From: Diaporthe sp. PMI_573
Taxonomy: Eukaryota > Ascomycota > Sordariomycetes > Diaporthales > Diaporthaceae
DNA length: 64,000 bases
Direction: 5' to 3'
Assembly (NCBI GenBank): GCA_021399435.1
Contig: JAJTUP010000034.1
Coordinates: forward strand, 558,001 to 622,000
Shown here: positions 37,605 through 50,099 of the stretch, in pieces
How positions within the stretch are numbered: the first letter of the stretch is position 1
Layout of the letters: each line of letters begins with the position of its first letter
Made by a program: the position numbers and the translations under genes
Notes under the pieces: generated by a model
Told to the model about the DNA's origin: nothing
The model's input: only the letters and a program-made list of their open reading frames with translations
Database searches by the model: none

Positions 37605-40592
37605 CCCGCCTGTGCCTTGGGAGGCTCGCCCCGTCAAGCCGCTGCGTCGCACCCAACCCAGGCACCGCGCATGACAGCAGCCCTGGGGTGGGTACGCAGT
37701 ACGGAGCACAGGTAGGGGCTGTCACCGTCTTGTGGATCCTACTTCCTCTTGGGGCGGGCAGCTGGTTGATCAGTGCGGTGCCAAGCACTGCATGGTGTGC
37801 ATGAAATTCCCCGAGACCTGGGCCAGTAACCACCGGCAGCGGCCCAGCAGCAGCACACGGCCATCTGCTAAGCATCGCGGCTCTTCTGCCACAGCCTCTG
37901 CGGGCTCACGGGACAGGGCCCCTAACACGCTGGATAGGCTGGACGGCATCAGGGGGGGCCCCGGGTCGCTAGGCCCTTCAAAATGTCCCGATGGCCGCTT
38001 GTCAGGTGGGGCCAAGGGGGGAAAGGCGGGCGGGCGGGCGGAAGAATTCGCCCAGAGCAACTGGCTGACAGGCAGGCAGAACCACCAACCGACTGCCACA
38101 CCACCGCCCGCACGCACTACCGCGCTACGCAGCCGACACTTGCCCCGTTCCCGTTGTGAAGGGCCCGAACTGGCTATGGCTGGCGTTGGCGCGCCATTGG
38201 ATTTGGAAAGTGCCTCGGCCACAACCTTAAATGAGCTCCTCCTAAACGAGCTAGTCATTGGATGAGGCTCTGAATCTTCTCACTTCCTTATTTCGGACGC
38301 ACTGCCATATTCTGATGGGTCTCTCTCCTTTACGTTCAGTCGCGACCCCATCCGCTGACGACTTTTGCCTGGGACTGGCTTCCAACTTCGAGGTGGCCCC
38401 GTGCCTGGGCACGCGTTCTCCCCGCTGATCTTTTCCTCTTTGCCGCCCCTCGCGGCCATCAGCTTGACGCTCGCCTACCTTGGGCCTTATCCCCATTGCG
38501 CCACACCAGCACAAAATCAAGACGAGATGAGGTTTCAGGCGCGCAGACTCGCATCTCAGGGCTGCTCGGAGAAAATATTTCAACCGAATCAAGGGTGCGA
38601 CGCGGGCTGCAGAACCAGCCATGACCTTTCTTGTCCGCATTCCGACGAAAAAGTGGTTCCGGCATCTTGGTGGAGGTGGATCGTACCACTCTGTCGACGT
38701 GCTGAAACTCAACAATTGGCGATTGGGAGCACTTGGCATTCGCCATTGAGACAATTTCGAAGAGGATGCTAGTTTTTTCACGGCTTGCAAGTGCAAGAGG
38801 AAAACCAATCTGGTCTCATGCAGCAGCTCAATGGAGGGATTGTTCGGCACCTTGAGGATAAAGGGGCGCCGCTCGCCACTGCAGCCACAGCTTGGCGCAT
38901 CATATTACCTACAGCCCTGGTGCCGAACTCCCTGGGCAAAACCCACGCGCTACTCTTGACGAGACGTAGAAAGGAAGCGTACAACCGGAATATGAGAATG
39001 CTTCGCCCGGGCCAAGCAACCAATATCCTCCCCTCTTGGGTCATGCAGGGGCCGCTACGGGGCCTGCGAAGTCGCACTGCTCGGGATCACCTTGGTCTGC
39101 CTGCGTTGAGTAGCCATCGGCAAAATGGGCACTTGGATTGTGCTTCTGCCCGTTATTACCGGGAACTCATTACCTATAAGGCTGGGCTTACTTTTCCATA
39201 TTGGATATGATGATATGGCATGGCTAGCCTCATCGGCCACTCACCCACATGAGGCTTCCATAGCCGTCGAGGATCAAGACTTGGCAGACACCCAGATCAG
39301 CTCGGATACCCTGCCGGGTTTAGTATGGATGAGACCAGGGCATGCGTACCATGACGTCTGCAGTGCTTTGAATGCTGGGGGACTACATACCGAGTCTGCG
39401 ATGCAAGAGATCACGAGCTATCCATGCCCATCGCTTTAGCGGTTGGAAACGCTCTTGGTGGAGGATCTTGCCGAACGAGATGAGTTGTGTGTGTGCTGAA
39501 TGTTCGCCCGAAGAGCTCAGCCCTGAGGTATGCGTCTTTACCTCTTTCTAACACGTGTTTCAGTGCGTCCGTAGAACCAGTAGGTGACCCCCAGCAGCGC
39601 TTTTGGTGTGGATGGCTCATCCCATGCTTGGGATCAATGGATGCAATAACGCGTCAAGGCATTGAAAAGCAACGCCTCAGATGATTACGAGACACTCAGC
39701 AAAGCATCTATCAGCAGAATTTCTGATGTGAAAGGCATTCGTCAGGCTGGCAAGAGAAATCGCTGGCTTACGGGCCCCGGCTGGGATGCCTCCGAACCCA
39801 CGACATTGCGGTTGCCGACATTCGGGAGATTATTGAAGTCCAAATCCCTATTCAGCCGTTGAGACGGGCCGTCGCCATCTTGTCAAAGAAACATGCGCTA
39901 CCGACAGGAAGGCCTCGTGGGTCGCGTTCGCAACTTTGAGTTCCTGGGAATCCCTGAATACAAGAAGGCTTGTTACCATTTCTCGTTGAACAGGATACGA
40001 GCTTCCAAGATGACCGTGATGACAGTATGGACAGACACTTTCCGAGTTGAGACGGAGAGTCAAATGAACTTCGACCGGCCGGCCAGCAAAGAAAGCACCT
40101 ATGTGAAGTGAGTGCATGCTCTCGACATGCCAATGACACGAAGTCAGCTGATTGAGTCGATTCTGCCCCCTACCAAGCAAGTAGCTCATCGCCCTTGTTC
40201 GCGAGGGACTGGCAGTCCCCCTGCTTCAAAAGCTCGTGGCCGAATGCAACGCCGGAACCAGGGGCGACGACTCTGGCGAAGAAGCACCAGTCGTACCATC
40301 ACATGCAATCAGTAGAGTGGCTAGATTTGGGCAATTGGCCTGTGAAGCCACCGTTTTAACTCCCGCCAACCCCAAGTGCCATCGTCGAGGACTTGATTCC
40401 AGCCGCTCTCATCGGTCTCGCGCTTTCTTCAGAAGTGCGAAACTCTGTACACACCATGAGCTTCCTTTCGCGGTATAATTTCTGCAGATTGTAAACTTTG
40501 ATTGGATATGAATACGAGTGCGAAGTCTCGAGTTGATTTGGTCAAGTCAAATGTCGTCGGATGTAACGCGTGCCCCGCACCGTTGGCCTCGT

Positions 40593-40602
40593 CTATTTAA
40601 AG
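40593..40602 (+). promoter_or_regulatory. TATA-like element upstream of the AsaB-type gene
   Basis: CTATTTAAAG lies about 115 bases before the start codon at 40714, a plausible core-promoter distance. Confidence 0.4.
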
Positions 40603-40713
40603 CGGTCGCCAACTTGTCCCCAGGTCGGATTTTGATTTCTGCTTCCGGTCACCAGGCATCCGTGACTGATACAATATAGTATTCGAGAGATAACCGGATC
40701 AGGGCGGAACAAT

Positions 40714-42030
40714 ATGGCAACCGAGGTTTGCACATCGACTTATATCAACGACCACCACGATGTGAGGGCGCTGGTGAATTATCTACCGTTAGACAAGATG
40801 GAATTTGGACCGGATGATATGCCCGCGCCAAAGAAGTTTGGTGAATTCATCGAGTCTAGCAGGTACAGTATGTCACCTATATAATACGTTCCCCTGTGAG
40901 ACATGTTGGCCACGTGCGCCGATCAGCTTGAATATGCCAAAGTTGTTCCTGGAGTCGACAGAATTTGCTGACCGGAGATTCGTCAAGTGACATTCCAAAA
41001 TGCCAGGGGCAAGGAAGATTCGTTCAAGCTGGACAGAAACGGCTTTGAGGTCGTCACCCTCCCGGAGAGGGATCGGGACATTTCCACCGACAGCAGGATC
41101 AAGGAAGATTTCATGCCTGAGGTCGTAGATGTCATCAAGAAGAGGTCTGTCCACCCAAAAGAGATCCCTTCCTACTCATACATCGACGTGACTGACGAGC
41201 ACAACTGGGTCCTGCAGGACGGGAGCCTCGACCGTGGTTCCCTTCGCCCACGTGCTCCGCCGCACCGAGAACAAGTTCTTCGCAGAGGCCATGGACACGG
41301 AGCGTTATAACCGCTTTGCCACGGTGTGGCCGCACAGCGACTTCACCGTCGTTTACCCAGAGCGGCTGCCCTATGTCAAAGAGGCCATCATGCACTACGA
41401 CGGGATCCCTGCGGAGTCGCGAGAGGAGCTACAGCGGGCCGCGAAGTCTGCCTCGCGGTGGGCTTTTGTGCAGGTGAGCTCCGAGTGGTTTCTCCTTCGT
41501 GGCCAGGACGCAGTGCTAGTATAATTTTGCTGTGAATGCCCGGCCCCCCTTGGAATGGTATTGTCAGGTGGTTGGCATGTCTTCGACCTGTGGCGACTAC
41601 GACCTTGAGCGAGCTATCTTGAGATCCATCTCTGGGACCAGATGAATGGTAATCCAGTGATACTTGATCACTTGCTAACCAAGAAATGGGACAGATCTGG
41701 AAGCCTCTCAAGACGCTGAAGCGCGATCCTCTCGCGCTCTGCGACTCATCGACCCTGAGCAAGGAAGACTGGAGGTTCCGGCAGACCGAGGACCCAAATA
41801 TTTCCTACTCGCTCCTGGCACACCCTGAGAAGGAGGAGAAGCACAAGTGGTATTATGTTCACGAGATGAAGCCAAACGAGATGTTCCTGTTCAAAGGTTG
41901 CGACATTAGACAGGGCGAGCCCGGGTTTACCGGCTACGCGGGAGCGCATACGGCGATTGTGCTTCCAGACTCGCAGGACCAGCCCCCTAGAGAGAGCATC
42001 GAGGCTCGCTTTTTCTGCCTCTGGGAGTGA
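40714..42030 (+). CDS. AsaB/CmcJ-type hydroxylase or desaturase
   Basis: Four exons: 40714-40867, 40988-41144, 41218-41473 and 41695-42030 (300 aa, usual length). Splice sites GTATGT, GTCTGT and GTGAGC, with CTGAC or CTAAC branches, give one continuous frame. The family (fungal hydroxylase/desaturase AsaB, related to cephem methoxylase component CmcJ) has a 2-oxoglutarate-oxygenase-like core. Visible signatures are TFQNARGKEDSFKLDRNGF near residue 55, a central RTGASTVVPFAHVLRR, then IWKPLKTLKRDPLALCDSSTL, HKWYYVHEMKPNEMFLFKGCD and a C-terminal GAHTAI with RESIEARFF. Relatives occur in secondary-metabolite clusters, but no such genes flank this one and its substrate is unknown. Donor choice for intron 1 (GTATGT, not the GTACAG six bases upstream) is set by frame. 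Confidence 0.85.
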
Positions 42031-42587
42031 GTGGCCGAATTTTACCGTGTCGGGGTCAAAAGTTTTGGATACTTGAACTGGAATAAGGGACTTGCTCCTT
42101 CTCGTGACAGCCGTCCCTGAATTAATTACGCTGCTCTTATGTGCCGTTACAGTCATGCGTATGGTAAACATGCACTGAGACTGAAGACTTGGTCTCAAAT
42201 TGAAAATCCTATCATATCAAGACGCAAGCACATATACAGGCTGCACGGTGGGCGAGACGTTGAGGACGAGTGCGTTAGACTGATTCTTCATGTACAGAGG
42301 CCAGTTGTAGCGAGGAACGTCAGAATGGTACCTCGTTACAGTAGTGGCCAAGCAGGCGGGCAGGGGTCAGGGCTAGGGCCAGGCGGGTTGCAAGCCGCTT
42401 AATTGCGAAGCTTGCTCGCGTCAAGGCAGGCGCGTCGGTGCAGATGCCTGCTTCGCGAGCGACAATCTTGGAGACAAGACGGCATTCAAAAGCACGCATC
42501 GAATACCTGTGCAGCCGTGCTCATCTTGGGGTCCGATGAAAATCCAGTGCATCAATGAGGGGCCTGCGATGCTCACTGCCTTCCGCG
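42031..42587. promoter_or_regulatory. Upstream region of MLH1
   Basis: 557 bases between the AsaB-type stop and the MLH1 start. Two ACGCG cores on the minus strand (within 42417-42421 and 42431-42435), about 155-170 bases before the ATG, resemble MBF half-sites. Confidence 0.4.
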
Positions 42588-44852
42588 ATGGCCGAGCCAA
42601 TCGACATTGACGGCCCTCGTGGCGTCAAGAGGAAGGCCGACGATGCCGATGTTACCACCTCGAGGCGCATCAAAGCACTGGACACAGATGTTATCAACAA
42701 GATCGCCGCCGGCGAGATCATTGTCGCACCTGTTCACGCACTCAAGGAACTCATCGAGAACGCTGTTGATGCTGGCTCCACCGCTCTCGAGGTTCTGGCA
42801 AAAGATGGTGGTCTGAAACTGCTCCAGATCACTGACAATGGCAGTGGAATAGACGTACGTACTTTCAATTTCACTCATGACTTGCTACCTTGATCATTGC
42901 GACAACCGAGCGCGCGTCTGACCGGTCGACAGAAAGAAGACTTGCCTATTCTGTGTGAGCGCTTTACCACATCCAAGTTGCAGAAGTTTGAGGACCTCTC
43001 CTCCATAGCGACATATGGGTTCCGCGGGGAGGCTTTGGCAAGTATCAGCCACATAGCCCACCTTACCGTCACCACCAAGACCAAGGACTCGGCCTGTGCC
43101 TGGCGTGCTTATTATGGCGGAGGCAAGCTCGAGGCCCCCAAGCCCGGCCAGACTCCAGAGCCCAAGCCAGTGGCCGGCAGAAACGGCACACAAATCACTG
43201 TCGAGGATTTGTTCTACAATGTGCCCACAAGGCGCCGCGCATTCCGCTCTGCTTCGGACGAGTACAACAAAATCATCGACATGGTTGGCCGCTATGCCAT
43301 CCATTGCAGCCATGTCGCCTTCTCTTGCAAGAAACAAGGGGAATCATCTACGAGCATATCTGTGCCGGCCACTGCGTCTGTCATCGATCGCGTTCGTCAA
43401 ATCTACGGCGCCAGTGTCGCCAATGAGCTGATCGACTATTCTACCTCAGACGACCGGTGGGGCTTCAAAGCCGAGGGCTATGCCACGAATGCCAACTACC
43501 ATATAAAGAAGACGACCCTGCTTTTGTTCATCAATCATCGCTGTGTCGAATCAACAAACATCAGAAAGGAAATTGAGCAGACATATGCAGCATTCCTGCC
43601 CAAAGGCGGCCATCCTTTTGTATACCTCAGCCTCGAGATTGATCCTGGGCGGGTTGATGTCAATGTGCACCCGACCAAACGAGAGGTCAATTTTCTCAAC
43701 GAAGATGAGATTATCAATGCCATCTGTGAGCACATTCGCAGCAGACTCGCAGCTGTTGACCAGAGCCGGACCTTCATGACACAGACGTTGCTTCCTGGCG
43801 CCGATTGGTCATCCACGCAGAAGCAGACCGAAGACGATGCGACCCCTTCCTCGACGACACGTGCGTCCGGGAAGAAAACCACACGCTATGAAAATACACT
43901 CGTCCGGACAGATACCAATCTCCGCAAGATCACCAGCATGTTCGCTCCAAGCGAAGAGTCATCATCTACACCAAGAGACTCTCGCACCGTGCCAACCAAT
44001 GCACCCGATGCGCAACCTCCAGAGACCATCGAATACGAAACTAATGACCGCGGGCAAGTCCCGTGTCGTCTCGCCAGTGTCCGTGAGCTGCGTGCAGAGG
44101 CCCGAGATGATATGCACCACGAGCTTACAGAGGTATTTGCGACGCACACATTCGTCGGGGTCGTCGATGAGCGTCGCCGGCTTGCAGCTATACAAGGTGG
44201 CATCAAGCTTTACCTTGTTGACTACGGTCGCGCCTGCTTTGAATATTTCTATCAGGTCGGCCTGACCGACTTTGGAAATTTCGGAGTCGTGAAGTTCAGC
44301 CCCTCCCTAGACCTGCGTGCAGTTTTGCGCATAGCGGCCGAGCACGAGAAGGAAACGTGCTCTACATCAGAGGATGATTTCGATGTGGACGAGGTTGTCG
44401 ACCTGGTTTCATCGCAGCTTGTCGAGCGTCGTGAGATGTTATTAGAATACTTCTCGTTCGAGATCTCCCCGGCCGGAGAGCTCATCAGCATCCCCCTCCT
44501 TGTGAAGGGCTACACTCCGTCCATGGCGAAGCTACCAAATTTCCTGCTCCGACTAGGCCCGCACGTGGACTGGACTGACGAGAGGGCTTGCTTCGAGACC
44601 TTCCTGAAGGAGTTGGCGTCACTCTATGTACCTGAGGTGCTACCGCCGATGCCAGGTGAGGCCGAGGCGGCCGCTGCTGAACAGGTTGACGAGGAGGTCA
44701 AGGCGAGAAGGAAGCACGTCCGCTGGGCTGTCGAGCATGTTTTCTTCCCCGCCTTCAAGGCCCGCCTCGTCGCCACAAACAGCCTGATGAAGGATGGCGT
44801 GTTGGAGGTCGCCAATCTGAAGGGCTTGTACAGGGTATTTGAAAGATGCTGA
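42588..44852 (+). CDS. MLH1: DNA mismatch repair protein MLH1
   Basis: Two exons: 42588-42854 and 42933-44852 (728 aa). MLH1 is the MutL-type ATPase that pairs with PMS1 or MLH3 in mismatch repair and meiotic crossing-over. The GHKL ATPase motifs are intact: ELIENAVDAGS (catalytic Glu and Mg-binding Asn, about residue 60), DNGSGID at the end of exon 1, TTSKL, and GFRGEALASI. NVHPTKREV marks the transducer domain. The linker (about 390-490) is Ser/Thr-rich. The C-terminal dimerisation domain ends in FERC, the conserved MLH1 terminus that completes the PMS1 endonuclease site. An in-frame ATG at 42555 would add 11 residues; ATG 42588 (MAEPIDID) matches the usual fungal start better. Confidence 0.96.
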
Positions 44853-45423
44853 TTCAAATGTCATTTGCCGCCATACCAGGCTTTATGCCACAATTCCTGA
44901 GACTCGTAGCTCCAAAGCATATTCAGTCTCGTAGACACCACCAGCTTAGCCTGTAATGCTGAACCCCGCCATCACTGGCAAAGCGAATACTCAGCAGACA
45001 TGGTCCTGTTACTCTTGTCCATCGTGGACATCGTGCCCCTGTGCCCGGCTACTAGGTAGTTCAACGCCAACTACCAGGATGTACTCATCGGCCCGAGACC
45101 GTCTATTTACATCACGCGCTCGTGCCTGTCTCCCATGTAGTATTTTGCATCTTTGTGTGTACTGTACAAGACACTTGTTGACGAGCATACAGTCTTCTTC
45201 ACAAGACTCGGTCGCGATATATGCAGAACGTTGACAGGAACGCTGGCATCTGTAAAGAGCTCTGAAAAGTCATTTCCATTCGTCTATGGTTTCATTCCGG
45301 TACCTGGACGAAGCTCCCCCGTGGCTCCAACCTGGAGAGAACCCCTGATACTGTACACTAGTCGACCCCCCCTTCACAGCCCGCCTAATCGGCCGCTTCA
45401 TTTTCTTTCTCCCCAGGCTAAGC
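44853..45423. other. Convergent 3' intergenic region
   Basis: It lies between the stops of MLH1 (plus) and RPN1 (minus) and holds the 3' UTRs; no other feature seen. Confidence 0.5.
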
Positions 45424-48299
45424 TTATTTACCGGCTTCCCACTCCGGGTTCTGTAATACTAGATTAGCAAGCTGCCAGGATCGACTGGGACAGAATTCAA
45501 CATACCTTCTTAAGGATGACCAGACCCTCGAGCACATTGCTCACGCTGATGTATTCCTCGTCCTCGAGCTCAGCCCGCTCGCCGTACCCCAGCAGAACAG
45601 GGGTGCTCTGCGTCTGCCAGCCGGTGATGGTCTTGGGGCGGCCGGCTTGGCCGACAACATCGACCGCCTGACCAACGCGGACGTTGACCGTCAGTGGCTT
45701 GAGGTTCTCGTCGAGTGTGACGAGGAAACGTGGGTGCATGGCGGTGACCAAAAAGTACAAGAGATAGTGAGAGTTCTTGGTGATGAACTGCTTGGCGTCA
45801 ATCATTGCCACCAGCACAGCCAGCAGGCCCGCACATGAGACCCTTGACAGGATCTGTCGGTCGGTGTGGAAGGGGCTCAGGGACATGGTGCCCTTGCCCA
45901 TGTGCAGGAGACCTTGGGCAATCCGCACCATGAAGAGTGACTCCTTCTCGCGGTGGTAGTAGCTTGCCAGTTGGCGCAGCAGTTGCGCTAATCTAGCATT
46001 GTTTGTACCGGCGCCGAGAAGGCCCATGGCAAATATGGCGTTGATGGCAACATCGTTGTCGTTGTCGTGGCTGTATCGGGAAAGAGTGTCGTAGACCTTC
46101 ATCTGGGGGTTGCTTGGGCTGATCAAGCCCATGGCCAGAGGAACAGCGCGGCGGATATTGGGCTCGCCGTAGTGCATGAGATGGCCGAACTGGCGTAGCA
46201 CCATCTCCTGGCCGACTTCTTCGCCCATGGCAAGCAAGCCAAGTCCAAGCACGGCGTAAGATTGCACCAGCTCATCACCCTTCTTCTCGTCAGACTCCTC
46301 CATGTGCTCATTACACATGTGCAGGAGCTCTTGGATCTTCAGCACCGCACCGGTGCCCGCCCAGGCACATATCTCTGCCAGGACAGCTGTTGGCCTCGCC
46401 GCAGGGTGATCAATCGCCTTGAGTGTCTCCAGAATAACATCTACCTCTTCTTGCTTACCGAAGAAGAGTAGGCCAAGTCCGAGAGCCAGGAATCGAGTCC
46501 ATTTGTCCTTCAGTTGATTTTGACGCTCGTCGTCGAGCAGGGTTGTGATTATTGCTTCCGTCACGTCTGGGTGAGATGTGCCGACAAAGATAAGACCACA
46601 AGCCAAGGCGGCCATGGCAGAGATCTGCATGTCCTGGGTGGTGTCATTAATGATAGGTAGGAGCTTCTCCAGCAGCTCCTCCTTGTTGGAGCCAGCGTAC
46701 GTCAGGCCAAGTCCCATTATCGACGCAACACGGATGAGAGGGTTAGAGTGCTCGAGCTTTTCAGGCTCTCCAAGCAAAGCCATGACAGGCTCAGAGTCCA
46801 TCTTCACACCGGCATTCATGATACCGATAGCGAGCATGGCACCTGCAACGATTTGCGGCTCCTCAGAGTATGTATACTTGTCGATCTTGTCCAGGCCATT
46901 TTCGACATCCCACAGGAGCAAGGTTCCGAGTGATGCCACTGTTGACATCATACCTTCGTCCTTGGTTTTCCACACCCAGCTGTTGGTGTCCTTATCTACC
47001 AGCATCATCTTGTCGTTGCCGAAACCAGCGTTCACGAAGGCGTTCACGAATCCTGCAGCGAGGTTGTGGCGAGCGGAGTCCAGGTTGGTCATGCCGGCTA
47101 CACGACTGCTCTCCAGGTGGCTCTTGTAAATGTCTTCAGTGGTCTTAGGGTCGAGAATGTTAAGCTCCTTGCCGAGAGTCTTGAAGTGCTCCGACAAGCG
47201 GAGATTGCTGAGACTCTCTTGAACCTCAGGATCCTCTTCTTCCGAGTCCAGGAAAATCCGCTGCCTCGCGATGAGGAATGCCAACTGCTTCTTCAGCGTG
47301 GGGTCGGTAGCTGCCTCGAAATCCGCCTTGATCTGCTCCGTGTCATTGAGACGGATGGCCAGGACCATGGCCTGCGTGGATTGGTTGTATTCCTTGTATA
47401 TGTCATGAGCAACACGGAGGAACAGCTCGTTGTCTGGGTATGTTAGAAGGTTGACCATGGAGACCATGTACAAGCAGACTCTGGAGTAGGTGTCCTCGTC
47501 GATGAACTCTGGAAGCTTCTCAATGATCTCCAGTTCGCTCATCAGATCAACCGCATCAGCCTCGGCGTTGCTCTTGAGAAATAGAGGCACAAGGGACAGC
47601 GCCAGGTCCACTAGGTCAGTGGTAGATTCCTCGGCTGTGATCCTCTTGGCGTAGACCTCCCCAATCTCCAGAGCTAGATGCCGGACATATTCGTGTCCCC
47701 AGGAGCCGATATCCTGCGTTGGCGCCAACAGTCTGTACTTCAAGGTATCTTGCCTGTCCTCGTCTGAGAAAGTCATGCCGATCACGGAAAGCACATCGGC
47801 CAACGAGTTCTTGTCGTCGCCCGATGGCCAATTTTCGTATAAGGCGGTCATAGTCTCGTAGTGGGGTCGGAGGAACTTCAATGGCTTGGGAACAGCAGTC
47901 ATAGATGATGTCGATGTCTTGATGAAGTTCTTCATGGCCTCCAAGGCCGGCTTGTAGAGAGACGCATCGGGTTCCTGGCGCGTTGGGTCAGCACTGCTTG
48001 ATCTCGGCAGGATAGAGGCTGTTGGGATGGACAAACGGTCAACCGCTCGACAAGCATATCGAGCTCGCTCTTGAGTTGTTGGTCCTCCTCGCTGAGATCT
48101 TCTGTGGCTAACGGGTTTAACGGGTCAGTTTGCGGTCGCAAATCGTGGGATGGCGGCGCGTACTGTCATCCTTCTCGTCGGCCTTCTTGCCGTTTGCCAG
48201 AGGCTTGCCATCCTTGTCCTTGGGGACATCATCAGGCTTGCCATTCTCAACCGCCTTTCCCTTGTCGGCGGCAGTGGGCTTGTCGCTGTCCTGAGCCAT
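45424..48299 (-). CDS. RPN1: 26S proteasome regulatory subunit RPN1
   Basis: Four exons on the minus strand: 48164-48299, 48037-48107, 45506-47974 and 45424-45450 (900 aa). RPN1 is the large scaffold of the proteasome base that docks ubiquitin receptors, ubiquitin-like shuttles and the deubiquitinase Ubp6. Residues 1-45 are a charged, disordered head; TTEDLSEEDQQLKSELDMLVERL and SLYKPALEAMKNFIKTSTSSMTAVPKPLKFL begin the conserved N-terminal solenoid. The PC (proteasome/cyclosome) repeats fill about 410-760, with units such as AMAALACGLIFVGTSHP and AIFAMGLLGAGTNN. The C-terminus reads LEGLVILKKNPEWEAGK, completed only by the 9-codon last exon (acceptor TATTACAG); without it the frame would end at VC. 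Confidence 0.96.
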
Positions 48300-48909
48300 G
48301 ATGTCTGTGGGCTGCGGTTAGGAGGCACGTTATGGATTCGGCGTCGGCGCAGACGGGAATTGCGTCAACTGGCGCCTGAAAAGCTGTGGCGGGAAGGTGA
48401 CGGACACAAAGGGGAATGAGGGGATTCAAAGAGCTTGCGTCCGGGTATATGCGGTGTCCAAAGGCGATCGGAGCCTGTGGGAGGATGATGTGTGGTGAGG
48501 TTGATGTTGGTGCTGGAAGCTTCAATAGAGTGCCAGCCCGCAGCTTAGCTCCCGGGGCCCTGGTTTATTACGCGAGTCTCTGCCGCCTAGAGATGGCAAG
48601 CAAGGTCATCATCCACAGTCGCCGAGCAGGGGGCCGTCCCGCCTCGGGCTGGTCAGTGCACCATATCTAATCACTGATAAGATAAGCCCAACTACATCCC
48701 ACCACCACATGTAATTTTCAGAGTCACGACTGTGAATGCCCAACACTATTTGACTGCAATCGACCTCTTAATACAGCATTCGCCCAATTACCCAGTGACT
48801 GGGGCACGGAAGAATCCCAGTCGCACCTGAAGCCCTTGAAGATCTTTCACGCAAGTCAAGAAACGGTCAAACGGTCAACCCATCAGCGCCGTCATAACCG
48901 CCCGCCGCC
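48300..48909. promoter_or_regulatory. Divergent promoter region of RPN1 and RIO2
   Basis: 610 bases between the two start codons. No exact proteasome-type element (GGTGGCAAA) was found on either strand here. Confidence 0.45.
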
Positions 48910-50099
48910 ATGAAGTTGGACACAAAGGCCATGCGCCACCTCGCGCCAGAGGATTGGCGGGTCCTCACAGCAGTATGTCTCTCGATCTCCTCATAATATA
49001 CCTCCATTCGATCCCGAGCTCACAAAAGCCCAAAAAGGTAGAAACGGGATCCAAAAACCACGAGATCGTCCCGACAGCCATGATCGATAAGATCGCCCGC
49101 CTGCGCGGCGGCAGCAGCGGCGTCCACAAGTCCATATCAAACCTCGCCAAGACGGGCCTCATAGGCCGGGTCAAGGAGGCAAAGTACGACGGCTACCGCC
49201 TGACGTACGGCGGACTCGACTACCTCGCGTTACACACCTACTCCTCGAAGAAACAGATCTACAGCGTGGGCAGCCGGGTGGGCGTGGGCAAGGAGAGCGA
49301 CATCATGATGGTGGCGGACGACAAGGGGCAGCAGAAGATATTGAAGATACACAGGCTCGGGCGCATATCGTTCCGCACCGTCAAGACGAACCGGGATTAC
49401 CTGAAGAGGCGGCAGGGCGGCTCGTGGATGTACCTGTCGAGGTTGTCGGCGATGAAGGAGTACGCGTTCATGCAAGCCCTGAGGGAGGAGGGCTTCCCTG
49501 TCCCGGAGCCCATTGCGCAGTCAAGGCATACCATTCTCATGTCATTCGTCGACGACTCTTACCCATTGCGACAAATCTCAGCCGTTCCCGACCCCGCGGG
49601 TTTATACGCAGAGCTGATCGCCATGATTCTCCGACTGGCTAAACACGGACTGATACATGGTGATTTCAACGAGTTCAATATTCTCATCAAGGAGGAAACG
49701 GCGGACGATGACGATGCCCATGAAGGCTCTGCGGAGGCCGCTGTAACATTAACGCCCATCCTCATCGATTTCCCACAGATGATCTCGATGGACCATCAGA
49801 ACGCCGAGATGTACTTTGACCGAGACGTCAATTGCCTGAAACGGTTCTTTGAGAGGAGGTTTCATTTTACCTCCACTGAACCTGGCCCCTTTTACAAGGA
49901 TGCGAAGAAGACCGTTGGACAAGATGGAGCCAGGAAAATTGACGTCGCAGTGGAGGCTTCGGGCTTCACGAAGAAGATGTCCAAGGATCTCGAGGCCGCC
50001 ATAAGAGAGCAGGCCGAATCAAGAGACGAAGGTGGCAATGACTTGTCTGGGGACGAAGAAGACCCAGACTCGGAAGACGAAGCCGAGACAAGTGCCTAG
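48910..50099 (+). CDS. RIO2: RIO2 atypical kinase, with an in-frame TAG 36 codons before the apparent natural end
   Basis: Two exons: 48910-48972 and 49038-50099 (374 aa to the first stop). RIO2 is an atypical kinase/ATPase acting in cytoplasmic maturation of the 40S ribosomal subunit. The N-terminal winged helix opens MKLDTKAMRHLAPEDWRVL and includes NHEIVP. The kinase part has the nucleotide loop GVGKESDIMMV (about 115), the ATP-binding Lys in KILKIHRLGR, the catalytic loop HGDFNEFNIL and the metal-binding LIDFPQ. The acidic tail (DLSGDEEDPDSEDEAETSA) stops at TAG 50097-50099. The same frame then stays open to TGA 50204-50206, reading ELQEAAQNRKLDGMEKLEIKD-like sequence typical of RIO2 tails, so the TAG looks like a nonsense change or sequence error. 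Confidence 0.92.

Larger units (their letters stand above)
35966..40592. other. Intergenic, repeat-rich, with weak coding-like fragments
   Basis: No complete gene is supported. It contains a purine tract (36967-37060) and a CA microsatellite (37566-37601). Two short stretches look somewhat protein-like: about 39785-39930 (plus strand, reading DIREIIEVQIPIQPL) and about 40180-40470 (plus strand, reading REGLAVPLLQKLVAEC, just after a possible CAAGTAG acceptor). I recognise neither, and no start or full splice model joins them, so they are not called as genes. Confidence 0.45.

Noticed and set aside
38251..38850. 199-aa minus-strand open frame
   Set aside because: Overlaps a 135-aa plus-strand frame, no recognisable family, no promoter or splice context.
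50030..50099. An intron ending in CCTAG that would remove the RIO2 in-frame stop
   Set aside because: The possible GTGGCA donor is weak, no CTAAC/CTGAC branch is present, and it would delete the typical acidic segment.
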